Origin: Fimbriiglobus sp.
Lineage (GTDB): Bacteria; Planctomycetota; Planctomycetia; Gemmatales; Gemmataceae
Length of the DNA stretch: 5,938 nt
Direction of reading: 5' to 3'
NCBI GenBank assembly: GCA_025352585.1
Contig: JANXTD010000432.1
Span: 1-5,938 of the forward strand
This document shows positions 1 through 5,938 of this stretch, piece by piece. The notes under the pieces were generated by a model, which did no database searches, was not told the origin of the DNA, and saw only the letters and a program-made list of their open reading frames with translations. The first letter of the stretch is position 1, and every line of letters begins with the position of its first letter. Made by a program: the position numbers and the translations under genes.

Positions 1-1
1 G

Positions 2-1189
2 CTCGCGTCGTCGGTCCAGCCGTCGGCCACCCTCGCCGCCGGGGCCAAGGCCCGCGTCCTCAAGTCGCAGGGCGTCACCGTCTACGACTTCAGCCTCGGC
101 GAGCCGGACTTCAACACCCCGCGGCACATCTGCGCCGCGGCGGAAAAGGCGATGGCCAACGGCCAGACGCACTACACCCCCGCCGGCGGCACGGCCGAAC
201 TCAAGAAGGCCATCGCCGCCTGGTACGACCGCACCTACGGGCTGAAGTGCGGCCCCGAGAACGTGCTGGTGTCGAACGGCGCGAAGCACAGCATCCACAA
301 CGCCCTCGCGGCGACCGTCGGCCCCGGCGACGAGGTCATCATCCCGACGCCGTACTGGGTCAGCTACTCCGACCTCGTGCAGATGACCGGGGCAACGCCG
401 GTGCTCGTGCCGACGACCCTCGACGCCCGCTTCAAGATGACCCCGGCGCAGTTGCGGGCCGCGATCACGCCCAGAACCCGGCTGCTGATGCTGAACAGCC
501 CGTCGAACCCGACCGGCACGGTTTACACCCGTGACGAACTGCTCGCCCTCGTGGACGAGTTCGTGAAGCACACCGACGCGGCCATCCTGAGCGACGAGAT
601 TTACGAGCAACTCTGCTACGGCGACGCCACGCCGACGTGTGTGGTGACCCTGCGGCCCGAATTACGCGACCGCGTGATCACCGTCAGCGGGGCGAGCAAG
701 AGTTACGCGATGACCGGCTGGCGCATCGGCTGGGCCGTCGCCCCGTCGCACCTCGTCAAGGCGATGGACGGCATCCAGAGCCAGGAGACGAGCTGCCCGT
801 CGAGCGTTAGCCAGGCCGCGATGGTCGTCGCCCTCGAATCCCCCGAGTCGGCGACTTGCATCGAGGCGATGCGCACCGAGTTCGCCACGCGGCGGGAGTT
901 GACCTACGACACCTTGGCGGCGATCCCCGGCGTGAAGTTCGACCGCGCCGACGGCGCGTTCTACGCCTTCTTCGACATCAGCGACTACTTCGGCAAGGCG
1001 TTCAACGGCGTCGCCGTGACCGACTCCGTGAGCTTCTGCACCGCCTGCCTCGAACAGGCCCACGTCAACCTCGTGCCCGGCGCGGCGTTCGGCACCGAGG
1101 GGTTCGCCCGCATGTCCTTCGCCACCGACCGCGCCACGATCACGGCCGGCCTGGGGCGACTCAAGGACTGGCTGGCGACGGGGGCGTAA
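2..1189 (+). CDS. Class I PLP-dependent aminotransferase, aspartate aminotransferase type (5' end cut by window edge)
   Basis: Probable aspartate aminotransferase, a cytoplasmic enzyme that moves the amino group between aspartate and 2-oxoglutarate using pyridoxal phosphate. The reading frame is open from base 2 and begins LASSVQPSATLAAGAKAR, the usual N-terminus of subgroup Ib enzymes, so only a few residues are missing. The ATG at 152 is internal, because FSLGEPDFNTP lies upstream of it. About 395 residues are visible, close to the family length of about 400. Visible active-site elements are the PYWVSY segment, NSPSNPTG with the cofactor-contacting Asn, SDEIY with the Asp and Tyr that hold the cofactor, SGASKSYAMTGWR with the Schiff-base Lys (codon 698-700), and the late Arg in FARMSF expected to bind the substrate carboxylate. 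Prephenate and other related aminotransferases share this fold, so the exact substrate is inferred. The stop is TAA. The gene is convergent with the PPC gene and overlaps its 3' end by 29 bases. No frameshift or missing catalytic residue is seen. Confidence 0.93.
   Translation, partial: LASSVQPSATLAAGAKARVLKSQGVTVYDFSLGEPDFNTPRHICAAAEKAMANGQTHYTPAGGTAELKKAIAAWYDRTYGLKCGPENVLVSNGAKHSIHNALAATVGPGDEVIIPTPYWVSYSDLVQMTGATPVLVPTTLDARFKMTPAQLRAAITPRTRLLMLNSPSNPTGTVYTRDELLALVDEFVKHTDAAILSDEIYEQLCYGDATPTCVVTLRPELRDRVITVSGASKSYAMTGWRIGWAVAPSHLVKAMDGIQSQETSCPSSVSQAAMVVALESPESATCIEAMRTEFATRRELTYDTLAAIPGVKFDRADGAFYAFFDISDYFGKAFNGVAVTDSVSFCTACLEQAHVNLVPGAAFGTEGFARMSFATDRATITAGLGRLKDWLATGA
1161..1189. other. 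Tail-to-tail 29-base overlap of two convergent genes
   Basis: The aminotransferase stop (TAA, 1187-1189) lies inside the PPC gene, and the PPC stop (TGA, 1163-1161) lies inside the aminotransferase gene. The shared bases encode the C-terminal tails KDWLATGA on the plus strand and TPPSPASP on the minus strand. There is no room for a conventional intrinsic terminator between the two genes, so either termination lies inside coding sequence or the transcripts overlap. Confidence 0.85.
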
Positions 1190-1916
1190 CGCTCAGCAGG
1201 TACGGGAAGATGCCGCCTCCCTGGTCGTGGCTGTCGATCACGCTCAGGAAGTAGACGCCGTCGCGTGGCAACGTCACCGCGAACGACGGGTCGGCGTCGC
1301 TGCCGGTGTCGTCGCACGACTCGACGACGCGACGCTTCTCGTCGTAGAGCGTCAGCAGGGCGTCTACTGGCGACCCCAACTTGCGGGCCGTCACCGCGAA
1401 GTTCCAGCGCTGGCCCTTGCGGCCGACGAAGCGGTACACATCGACATCGCGCGACTTCTCGATGGTGCCGTGCAGCGTCAGAGGCGGGATGATGAGCTGG
1501 CCCGTGGCGAAGCCGTCGTTCGGCTCGCGCTCGGCGACGAGCCCCCGCACGACGAGCAGCTTCACCGCGTCGGCCGTGCCAACTTTGAGCGCGACGTGCG
1601 GGGCGGCGAAGTCCTTCGGCAGCGTCAACTCGAGATCGATTTCGGTGTCGCCGGTCAACTCCGGCGGGACGTTCTGCGGCGGGGACGCCTTGCGCGACTT
1701 GCCGACGACCTTGACGGCGACGCCGTCAGCCGTGACTTCGGTCGCGGTGTCGAGGCCGAAGCCACGCACGGTGACCCTGCCGGTGTAGCCCGGTGCCACG
1801 GCCAGCGGCAGAGTGTACTTCGCCCGCTGCACCACCTTGACCGGCGGCTTCACGTCTTTCGCGACGACCGACAGCGGCAGCGCGAAGGCCGCGATCGCGA
1901 GGTGTAGGGCGATCAC
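1161..1916 (-). CDS. Small secreted PPC-domain protein with N-terminal Ig-like region
   Basis: A 251-residue exported protein of unknown function. Residues 1-19 (IALHLAIAAFALPLSVVA) form a Sec signal peptide with a likely cleavage after the VVA. Residues about 30-125 are beta-rich and resemble an Ig/TIG-like domain (APGYTGRVTVRGFGLD). Residues about 129-245 match the bacterial pre-peptidase C-terminal (PPC) beta-sandwich: EREPNDGFATGQ, then DVDVYRFVGRKGQRW, a Leu-rich strand with LYDEKRRVV, DDTGSDADPSF and a final YLLSVTP. PPC domains usually flank secreted proteases or act as binding modules, but no protease or other catalytic domain is present here. The start is GTG, chosen because it overlaps the DUF1501 stop (GTGA) and begins the signal peptide. 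No Shine-Dalgarno is visible, so translation is probably coupled to DUF1501. The 3' end runs 29 bases into the aminotransferase gene on the other strand. The PPC assignment is good; the Ig-like part is less certain. Confidence 0.87.
   Translation of the reverse strand: MIALHLAIAAFALPLSVVAKDVKPPVKVVQRAKYTLPLAVAPGYTGRVTVRGFGLDTATEVTADGVAVKVVGKSRKASPPQNVPPELTGDTEIDLELTLPKDFAAPHVALKVGTADAVKLLVVRGLVAEREPNDGFATGQLIIPPLTLHGTIEKSRDVDVYRFVGRKGQRWNFAVTARKLGSPVDALLTLYDEKRRVVESCDDTGSDADPSFAVTLPRDGVYFLSVIDSHDQGGGIFPYLLSVTPPSPASP
1913..1916 (-). promoter_or_regulatory. GTGA stop/start overlap: translational coupling of DUF1501 and PPC genes
   Basis: On the minus strand the DUF1501 stop TGA and the PPC gene start GTG share bases as GTGA. 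The sequence just before it (ACTCTTCTC) has no Shine-Dalgarno, so re-initiation by ribosomes finishing DUF1501 is the simplest way to translate the PPC gene. The overlap is seen directly; coupling is inference. Confidence 0.7.
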
Positions 1917-3238
1917 GAGAAGAGTTCGTGGATGGCTTCGCCGTTGTCGAGGACTTCGATCGGCCGGCCGTCGGGCGTGTGGACTTGCTTGCGTGGGTTC
2001 ACACCCAGCGCGTCGAGGATCGTGAAGCAGACATCGGCCGGGGCGACGGGGCGCTGCGTCGGGTGGCCGCCGACCTTGTCGGTCTTGCCCAGCACGTAGC
2101 CCGGCTTGACGCCCGCGCCGAAGAACAGCATCGACGCCGCTTGGCCCCAGTGGTCGCGCCCGGCGTCCTTGTTCACCTTCGGCGACCGGCCGAACTCTCC
2201 CATGACCACGACGAGCGTCTCCTTGTCGCTGCCGCGCTCACTCAAATCGGAGACTAACGCAGAGAGCCCGCGGTCGAAGTCGGGCAGCTTCTTGTCGAGG
2301 CCCTCGAAAATCTTGCCGTGGTGGTCCCAGCCGCTGTGGTTCACCGTGACGAAGCGCACGCCGGCCTCGACGAGCCGCCGCGCGAGGAGCGCCGACTGGC
2401 CGAAGGTCGTGCGGCCGTAGCGGTCGCGCAACTTGTCCGACTCGGCCCCGACGGCGAAAGCCTGCCGCGTCTCGCTGGAGAGGATCATCGCGGCGGCGCG
2501 CTGCTGGAACTCGTCGTACGTCGCGATCTGGTCGTTGCCCTCGATCGACTTCGCCAGCCCATCGACGGCACTCAGCAGCGTCCCGCGACGCTGGACCCGG
2601 ACGGCGGCGTCGGTCTGCGTGAGGTTCTCGACCTTGTAGCTGGGCTGATTGGGGTCGCCCGCCTTGAACGACTCGTAGCGGCCGCCTAGGAACGCGCTCT
2701 TGCCGAGTTCCCAGGTGAACGACGGGTTGCTGGGCACGGCGACGTAGGGCGGCAGGGTCGTCGTGAAGCCGAAGTCGTGCGCGGCGACCGCACCGATGGC
2801 CGGGTAGTCGCCGAACGGCGAGCCGAAGCGGCCGGAGAGCACCCAGTTGGTCGCCGTCTCGTGGTGGTCGTTGTTGTGCGAGCAGGACCGCACCAGGGCC
2901 AGCTTGTCCATGACCTTGGCGAGCATCGGCAGCCGCTCACTGACCTGCAAGCCCGGCACGCTCGACGCGATCGGCTTGTAGTTACCGCGGACTTCGACCG
3001 GCGCGTCGGGCTTCATGTCGAAGGTGTCGTGGTGCGACAGCCCGCCGCCGAGGTAGACGAGAATCACCGACTTCGCCTTGGCCCCCGGCCGCTTCGAGAC
3101 GCCGGCTTTCGCCCGCGACTCCATCGCCAGCAGCGTCGGCAGCGCGAGCGCCCCGAGGCCGCCGACGCGCAGGAAGTCGCGACGCGTCGCGCCGTCGCAG
3201 CGGCGGGAGGTCGCCTGGCCGAGGGAAACGTCGAACAT
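1913..3238 (-). CDS. DUF1501 family protein, Tat-exported, alkaline phosphatase/sulfatase-like
   Basis: A 441-residue DUF1501 protein. The family is related to the alkaline phosphatase/sulfatase superfamily, but its substrate is not known to me. A twin-arginine leader is clear: TRRDFLR at residues 18-24, followed by the hydrophobic stretch VGGLGALALPTLLA (25-38). The folded protein is therefore expected to be exported by the Tat pathway. Family signatures follow in order: GGGLSHHDTFDMKP (64-77), HNNDHHETATNW (121-132), NHSGWDHHGKIF (300-311), VVVMGEFGRSP (343-353), GRDHWG (360-365), GYVLGKTDKVGGHP (380-393), then a C-terminal DVCFTILDALG. The His/Asp/Glu residues in these segments are candidates for a metal site (inference). 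The ATG was chosen because it keeps the full Tat leader; the next Met (39) would remove it. The gene lies 18 bases after the DUF1549/DUF1553 stop, and its TGA overlaps the PPC gene's GTG, so the three probably form one operon. No strong ribosome binding site is seen. Confidence 0.95.
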   Translation of the reverse strand: MFDVSLGQATSRRCDGATRRDFLRVGGLGALALPTLLAMESRAKAGVSKRPGAKAKSVILVYLGGGLSHHDTFDMKPDAPVEVRGNYKPIASSVPGLQVSERLPMLAKVMDKLALVRSCSHNNDHHETATNWVLSGRFGSPFGDYPAIGAVAAHDFGFTTTLPPYVAVPSNPSFTWELGKSAFLGGRYESFKAGDPNQPSYKVENLTQTDAAVRVQRRGTLLSAVDGLAKSIEGNDQIATYDEFQQRAAAMILSSETRQAFAVGAESDKLRDRYGRTTFGQSALLARRLVEAGVRFVTVNHSGWDHHGKIFEGLDKKLPDFDRGLSALVSDLSERGSDKETLVVVMGEFGRSPKVNKDAGRDHWGQAASMLFFGAGVKPGYVLGKTDKVGGHPTQRPVAPADVCFTILDALGVNPRKQVHTPDGRPIEVLDNGEAIHELFS

Positions 3239-3256
3239 GGCGGCACTCGCTTCGCG

Positions 3257-5461
3257 TCAGTGGTTGAAGGTGAAGTCTTTCGAGTTTAGCAAGGCCCAGA
3301 GTAAGTCGTGGTAGACATCGGCCCGCGGCTGACCCGCCTTGAGCATCCCCTGCACGGCGTCATGCTCGGCCGGCCGGGGGGCGCGGGTCAGGGCGTGTAG
3401 GAACAGCCAGTCGAGCAGCTTGCCGTCGTCCTTGCCAAGAGCCTCCCACTGCTTCATCACGGCCCCCGTCGCGGCGTCGAGTTTGCCCGCGAAGCCGGGG
3501 TTGTTCTGGAGGTGCAGCAGTTGCGGCATGGTCACGTCGCCGCTGCGCTCGCAGGCGCACGCGGTCGTGCGTTCGGAGCGGCCGAAGAGCTTGAGGAACG
3601 CCGAGTTCGCGCCGGGGTCGGGCACTTGCAGCACTCGCGTGCCGAGGGGGTAGCCGTCGATCGGCTCGGGGGCACCGGTCACGTCGCCGATGGCGTCGAG
3701 CAGCACCTCGGCCGACAGCCGGCGGGCGTAGTAGTGTGAGTAGAAGCGGGCGTCGGTCGCGTTCGTCAGCCGACTGCTACTGGTGAGTTGGTACGTCCGC
3801 GAGTTCAGGATCGTCCGCATCAGGTGCCGCAGGTCGTACCCCGACGACTGGAACTCGCGGCAGAGTTCGTCCCACAGCGCGGGGTTCGACGGCGGGTTCG
3901 TCGCCCGCAAGTCGTCCACCGGCTCGACGAGGCCGACGCCGAGGTAGTGCTTCCAGACGCGGTTGACCATCGCCCCCGTGAACGCCGCGTTCGACGGGTC
4001 GGTGACCCACGCCGCCAACTTCGTCCGCGGGTCTTGCCCCGGCAACAGCGACACCGCGCCGCGGTCGAGCGACTGCGGACGCAGGTACGCCCCGGTCCGC
4101 GGCTGGTTGACGCCGACGGGCCGGCGTGCCTGGTTGGCGTCCTTCAGGCCGACGCTCAGCGTCGTCGGGCCGAGTTTCGAGTCCTTGCGCTCCATCCTCA
4201 CGCGGCTGAAGTAGGCCGTGAAGTGGTAGAAGTCGTCTTGCGTGAAGCGCTCGAGCGGGTGGTTGTGGCACTTCGCGCAGCCGATGCGCGTGCCCAAGAA
4301 CGCCTGCGCGACCGACTCGGCCGCCTCGCTTTTCTCCGGGGCCGCCTCGCCGACGGTCACGACGTAGTAGCCGACGGCGGGGTTCGCCACCGTGTCGCCG
4401 CTGGCGGTCAGGATGTCGCGGGCCAACTCGTTCCAGGGCCGGTTCGCGGCGACCTGCTTGCGCAGGTAGTCGTGGAACTGCCGCACGCCCTTGACGCCGC
4501 GCACGTCGTGGTCGCGCTCCTTGCGGTTCTGCAACAGGTCGCCCAGGAACAGGGTCCAGTAGTCTGTGAACTCCGGCCGCGCGAGCAGGGCGTCGATGAG
4601 CTTCGCCCGCTTATCAGGTGTTGTGTCCGCCAGGAATGCCGTCGCCTCGGCGGTCGTCGGCAGCGTGCCGATGGCGTCGAGGTGGGCGCGGCGCAGGAAC
4701 TCGAGGTCGCCCGACAGCGCCGATGGCTCGACGCGCAGTTGGGCCAGCTTCGTCATGACGTGGCCGTCGATGGCGTTGTTTCGCGGCACAAACAGCGACG
4801 CATCGACGGTGCGCTCGTGGGGCACGGTGACGACGGCCACAGCGACTTCGGTGAGGTACGCCGCCCGCACGCTCGTCGCCCCGGCCCGCTTGGCGGTCAC
4901 GCCGCCGGCGGGGGTCACCTCGGCGACGGCGGCGTCGTTGGTCTCGAACTTCGTCAGCCAGGTCACGTCGCGGCGGCTGCCGTCAGAGTAGGTCGCCCAC
5001 GCGACCAACGGTACGCGCTCGCCGGCCTTCATCACTCGGTCGTTGGGCAGGATGTCGAGCTTGCGGACGCTGGCGTCGGACTTGTCGGGGCCGGGGGCAC
5101 CGGCCGCGACCCAGTCGCGCAAGACCGCATACTCGCGCGAGCCGACGCCGAACATCTTGCCGCCCTCGTGCGACGCGGTGCCGGTCGCCTTGAGCAGAAG
5201 CAGGCTGCGCTCGGGCTGGGCCGGGTCGATGCGGCGGCCGTCGAGTTCCCGCGTCAGGCGCTTGAAGTCGGCGTCGGGGTCGTAGCCGCGGAGTGAGAGG
5301 GCGAAGCCGTTCTGCCCGGCCCCCTTGCCGTGGCACGCCCCCTGATTGCAACCCTGTTTCGTGAGCAGTGGCATCACGTCGTTGAGGAACGACGGGGTCG
5401 CGGCCTTGCCCGGTGTGGCGGCGAAGACCAGCAGGGCCACCGTGAGGAACGGGCGGGGCAT
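3257..5461 (-). CDS. DUF1549/DUF1553 planctomycete cytochrome-like protein with internal BIG2 (Ig-like) domain
   Basis: A 734-residue exported protein typical of Planctomycetota. Residues 1-20 form a Sec signal peptide (FLTVALLVFAATPGKA), cleaved probably near residue 20. Residues 28-125 hold a cytochrome-like region with CNQGACH (Cys38, Cys43, His44; C-x4-C-H), then NGFALSLRGYDPDADF. Residues about 132-213 look like a bacterial Ig-like group 2 domain (WATYSDGSRRDVTW, then GGVTAKRAGATSVRA). DUF1549 covers about 225-425 and contains a standard c-type haem motif CAKCH (395-399) in IGCAKCHNHPLERFTQDDFY. DUF1553 covers about 475-732: VNRVWKHYLGVGLVEPVDDLR, ILNSRTYQLTS, RRLSAEVLLDAI, FGRSERTTACACERS and the characteristic end ALLNSKDFTFNH. 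Covalent haem binding and electron transfer outside the cytoplasm are inferred from the motifs; the true role is unknown. The ATG fits the signal peptide, and no Shine-Dalgarno precedes it. It is first in a tight cluster with DUF1501 and PPC genes. Confidence 0.95.
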   Translation of the reverse strand: MPRPFLTVALLVFAATPGKAATPSFLNDVMPLLTKQGCNQGACHGKGAGQNGFALSLRGYDPDADFKRLTRELDGRRIDPAQPERSLLLLKATGTASHEGGKMFGVGSREYAVLRDWVAAGAPGPDKSDASVRKLDILPNDRVMKAGERVPLVAWATYSDGSRRDVTWLTKFETNDAAVAEVTPAGGVTAKRAGATSVRAAYLTEVAVAVVTVPHERTVDASLFVPRNNAIDGHVMTKLAQLRVEPSALSGDLEFLRRAHLDAIGTLPTTAEATAFLADTTPDKRAKLIDALLARPEFTDYWTLFLGDLLQNRKERDHDVRGVKGVRQFHDYLRKQVAANRPWNELARDILTASGDTVANPAVGYYVVTVGEAAPEKSEAAESVAQAFLGTRIGCAKCHNHPLERFTQDDFYHFTAYFSRVRMERKDSKLGPTTLSVGLKDANQARRPVGVNQPRTGAYLRPQSLDRGAVSLLPGQDPRTKLAAWVTDPSNAAFTGAMVNRVWKHYLGVGLVEPVDDLRATNPPSNPALWDELCREFQSSGYDLRHLMRTILNSRTYQLTSSSRLTNATDARFYSHYYARRLSAEVLLDAIGDVTGAPEPIDGYPLGTRVLQVPDPGANSAFLKLFGRSERTTACACERSGDVTMPQLLHLQNNPGFAGKLDAATGAVMKQWEALGKDDGKLLDWLFLHALTRAPRPAEHDAVQGMLKAGQPRADVYHDLLWALLNSKDFTFNH

Positions 5462-5515
5462 ACTTGGCTCGGGCGGGGAGAGACGCGGGCAGACGCCGCA
5501 GTAGGCAGTGGGGAC

Positions 5516-5545
5516 ATCCTAACAGACACGCCGAAGTTTCGCCAA
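5516..5545 (-). promoter_or_regulatory. Possible sigma70-type promoter upstream of the DUF1549/DUF1553 gene
   Basis: The 96-base gap (5462-5557) is the only sizeable non-coding stretch. Read on the minus strand it contains TTGGCG (5545-5540), an 18-base spacer and TAGGAT (5521-5516), each matching four of six consensus positions. This would give a leader of roughly 45-50 bases before the ATG. The A+T-richer patch around 5520-5557 supports a promoter weakly. Planctomycete promoters are poorly defined and such matches occur by chance, so this is tentative. No hairpin plus T-run terminator for the propeller gene was found in the gap. Confidence 0.25.
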
Positions 5546-5557
5546 TCGCAATCCCGA

Positions 5558-5938
5558 CTATTTCTCGCCGATCGCCACGAAGCAGGTCGCCTGGCGGGCG
5601 CTCGGGCCTTCGAGGTTGACCGTGCCGACGTAGAGCCGCCCGCCGTGGACCGCTGCCCCGGCGTAGACCATCCCCGGCGACTTGACCTTCGGGTCGGTGC
5701 CGAGGTTGAGTTTCCATACCTCCGCGCCCGCGGAGTCAATCGCGTGGACGACCCCGAGCAGGTCGCCGACGTAGATCGTCCCCGCGGCCACCGCGGCCGG
5801 CGCGAACAGCGGGGCCTTGGCGTCGTAGAGCCATCGCCGCTCGCCGTCGGTGAGGCTCAACGCCCGCACCTTGCCGTCGGTCGCCGTCACGATCGCCACG
5901 CCGTCGGTCAGGGCCGCGCAGCCGACGACGCCGCCGGG
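5558..5938 (-). CDS. PQQ-like beta-propeller repeat protein, C-terminal fragment (5' end beyond window)
   Basis: The last 126 residues of a beta-propeller protein whose start lies off the right edge. The frame stays open to base 5938, and the GTG at 5899 is an internal valine rather than a start. Blade-like repeats are visible: TATDGKVRALSLTDGERRW, then GTIYVGDLLGVVHAIDSAG followed by AEVWKLNLG, then GGRLYVGTVN and the final strand ATCFVAIGEK. The pattern of YVG, six to nine residues, A-[IL]-[DS], and a Trp closing the blade is that of PQQ/WD-like outer-membrane-assembly-type propellers (BamB/PQQ_2 families). Many planctomycete members are secreted and do not bind PQQ, and no catalytic residue can be judged from this piece. 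Two Cys are present (in VVGCAAL and ATCFVAI). The stop is TAG. It reads in the same direction as the DUF1549/DUF1553 gene, 96 bases upstream of it, so membership of the same operon is possible but not shown. Confidence 0.85.
   Translation of the reverse strand, partial: PGGVVGCAALTDGVAIVTATDGKVRALSLTDGERRWLYDAKAPLFAPAAVAAGTIYVGDLLGVVHAIDSAGAEVWKLNLGTDPKVKSPGMVYAGAAVHGGRLYVGTVNLEGPSARQATCFVAIGEK

Noticed and set aside
152..154. ATG as the start of the aminotransferase
   Set aside because: The frame is open to the left edge, and the residues before this ATG (VQPSATLAAGAKAR, FSLGEPDFNTP) are conserved family sequence.
1227..1907. A 226-codon plus-strand frame antisense to the PPC gene
   Set aside because: The composition is dominated by Arg/Val/Ala/Asp and it has no motif. 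The minus strand has a signal peptide and PPC signatures in the same stretch.
2777..3289. A 170-codon plus-strand frame antisense to the DUF1501 N-terminus
   Set aside because: It is an Arg-rich shadow crossing the DUF1501 start and the 18-base gap, with no supporting motif.
3788..5296. A 502-codon open frame on the plus strand, antisense to the DUF1549/DUF1553 gene
   Set aside because: It is rich in Arg, Val, Ala and Asp with low-complexity runs and no recognisable domain. It is the expected mirror of a high-G+C gene with strong third-position bias, while the opposite strand has clear family motifs throughout.
5462..5557. Rho-independent terminator or riboswitch in the 96-base gap
   Set aside because: Only very short G+C stems (about four base pairs, such as GCGG/CCGC) could be drawn, with no T-run and no conserved riboswitch core recognised.
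4983..5717. A 244-codon minus-strand frame overlapping the DUF1549/DUF1553 start and the propeller gene end
   Set aside because: It runs in a different frame through two genes with recognisable products, and its Arg/Pro-rich sequence is typical of an off-frame reading of high-G+C DNA.
5897..5899. GTG as the start of the beta-propeller gene
   Set aside because: It would give a 113-residue partial propeller starting inside a blade. The frame continues to the window edge with blade-like sequence (PGGVVGCAALTDG), so this is an internal Val.
1..5938. CRISPR arrays, tRNAs, insertion sequences, long direct or inverted repeats
   Set aside because: Reading both strands showed no regularly spaced repeats, transposase fragments, terminal inverted repeats or tRNA-like sequence. 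The short GCG/CGTCG repeats reflect base composition.

Overview
The window is about two-thirds G+C and fully coding apart from one 96-base gap and one 18-base gap. The gene families on the minus strand are a cytochrome-like DUF1549/DUF1553 protein, a Tat-exported DUF1501 protein, a small PPC-domain protein and a PQQ-type beta-propeller. This set is a hallmark of Planctomycetota. The high G+C and the lack of clear Shine-Dalgarno sequences fit a Gemmata-like lineage, but the genus is inference. I see no RNA gene, CRISPR array, insertion sequence, integrase or attachment site.

Layout: the first fifth (plus strand) is the nearly complete 3' part of a class I, PLP-dependent aminotransferase of the aspartate aminotransferase type. 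It is a cytoplasmic housekeeping enzyme whose first few residues lie off the left edge. Everything else is read from the minus strand. From right to left it runs: the C-terminal end of a beta-propeller protein cut by the right edge; a 96-base gap with a possible promoter; a 734-residue Sec-exported DUF1549/DUF1553 protein with two c-type-haem-like motifs and an internal Ig-like (BIG2) domain; 18 bases; a 441-residue DUF1501 protein with a twin-arginine leader; and, starting inside the stop codon of DUF1501 (GTGA), a 251-residue secreted protein with an Ig-like region followed by a PPC domain. The PPC gene and the aminotransferase gene converge and overlap tail to tail by 29 bases.

How they work together: the three tightly packed minus-strand genes look like one transcription unit, and all three products carry export signals. 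A secreted or periplasmic complex is therefore plausible, pairing a probable haem protein with an alkaline-phosphatase/sulfatase-like partner and a small adhesive beta-sandwich protein. The DUF1549/DUF1553 plus DUF1501 pairing is very common and multi-copy in planctomycete genomes, but as far as I know its biochemical role is not established. The aminotransferase is probably functionally unrelated. I found no strong evidence of a wholly new system. The most interesting content is this uncharacterised exported module and its motif details.
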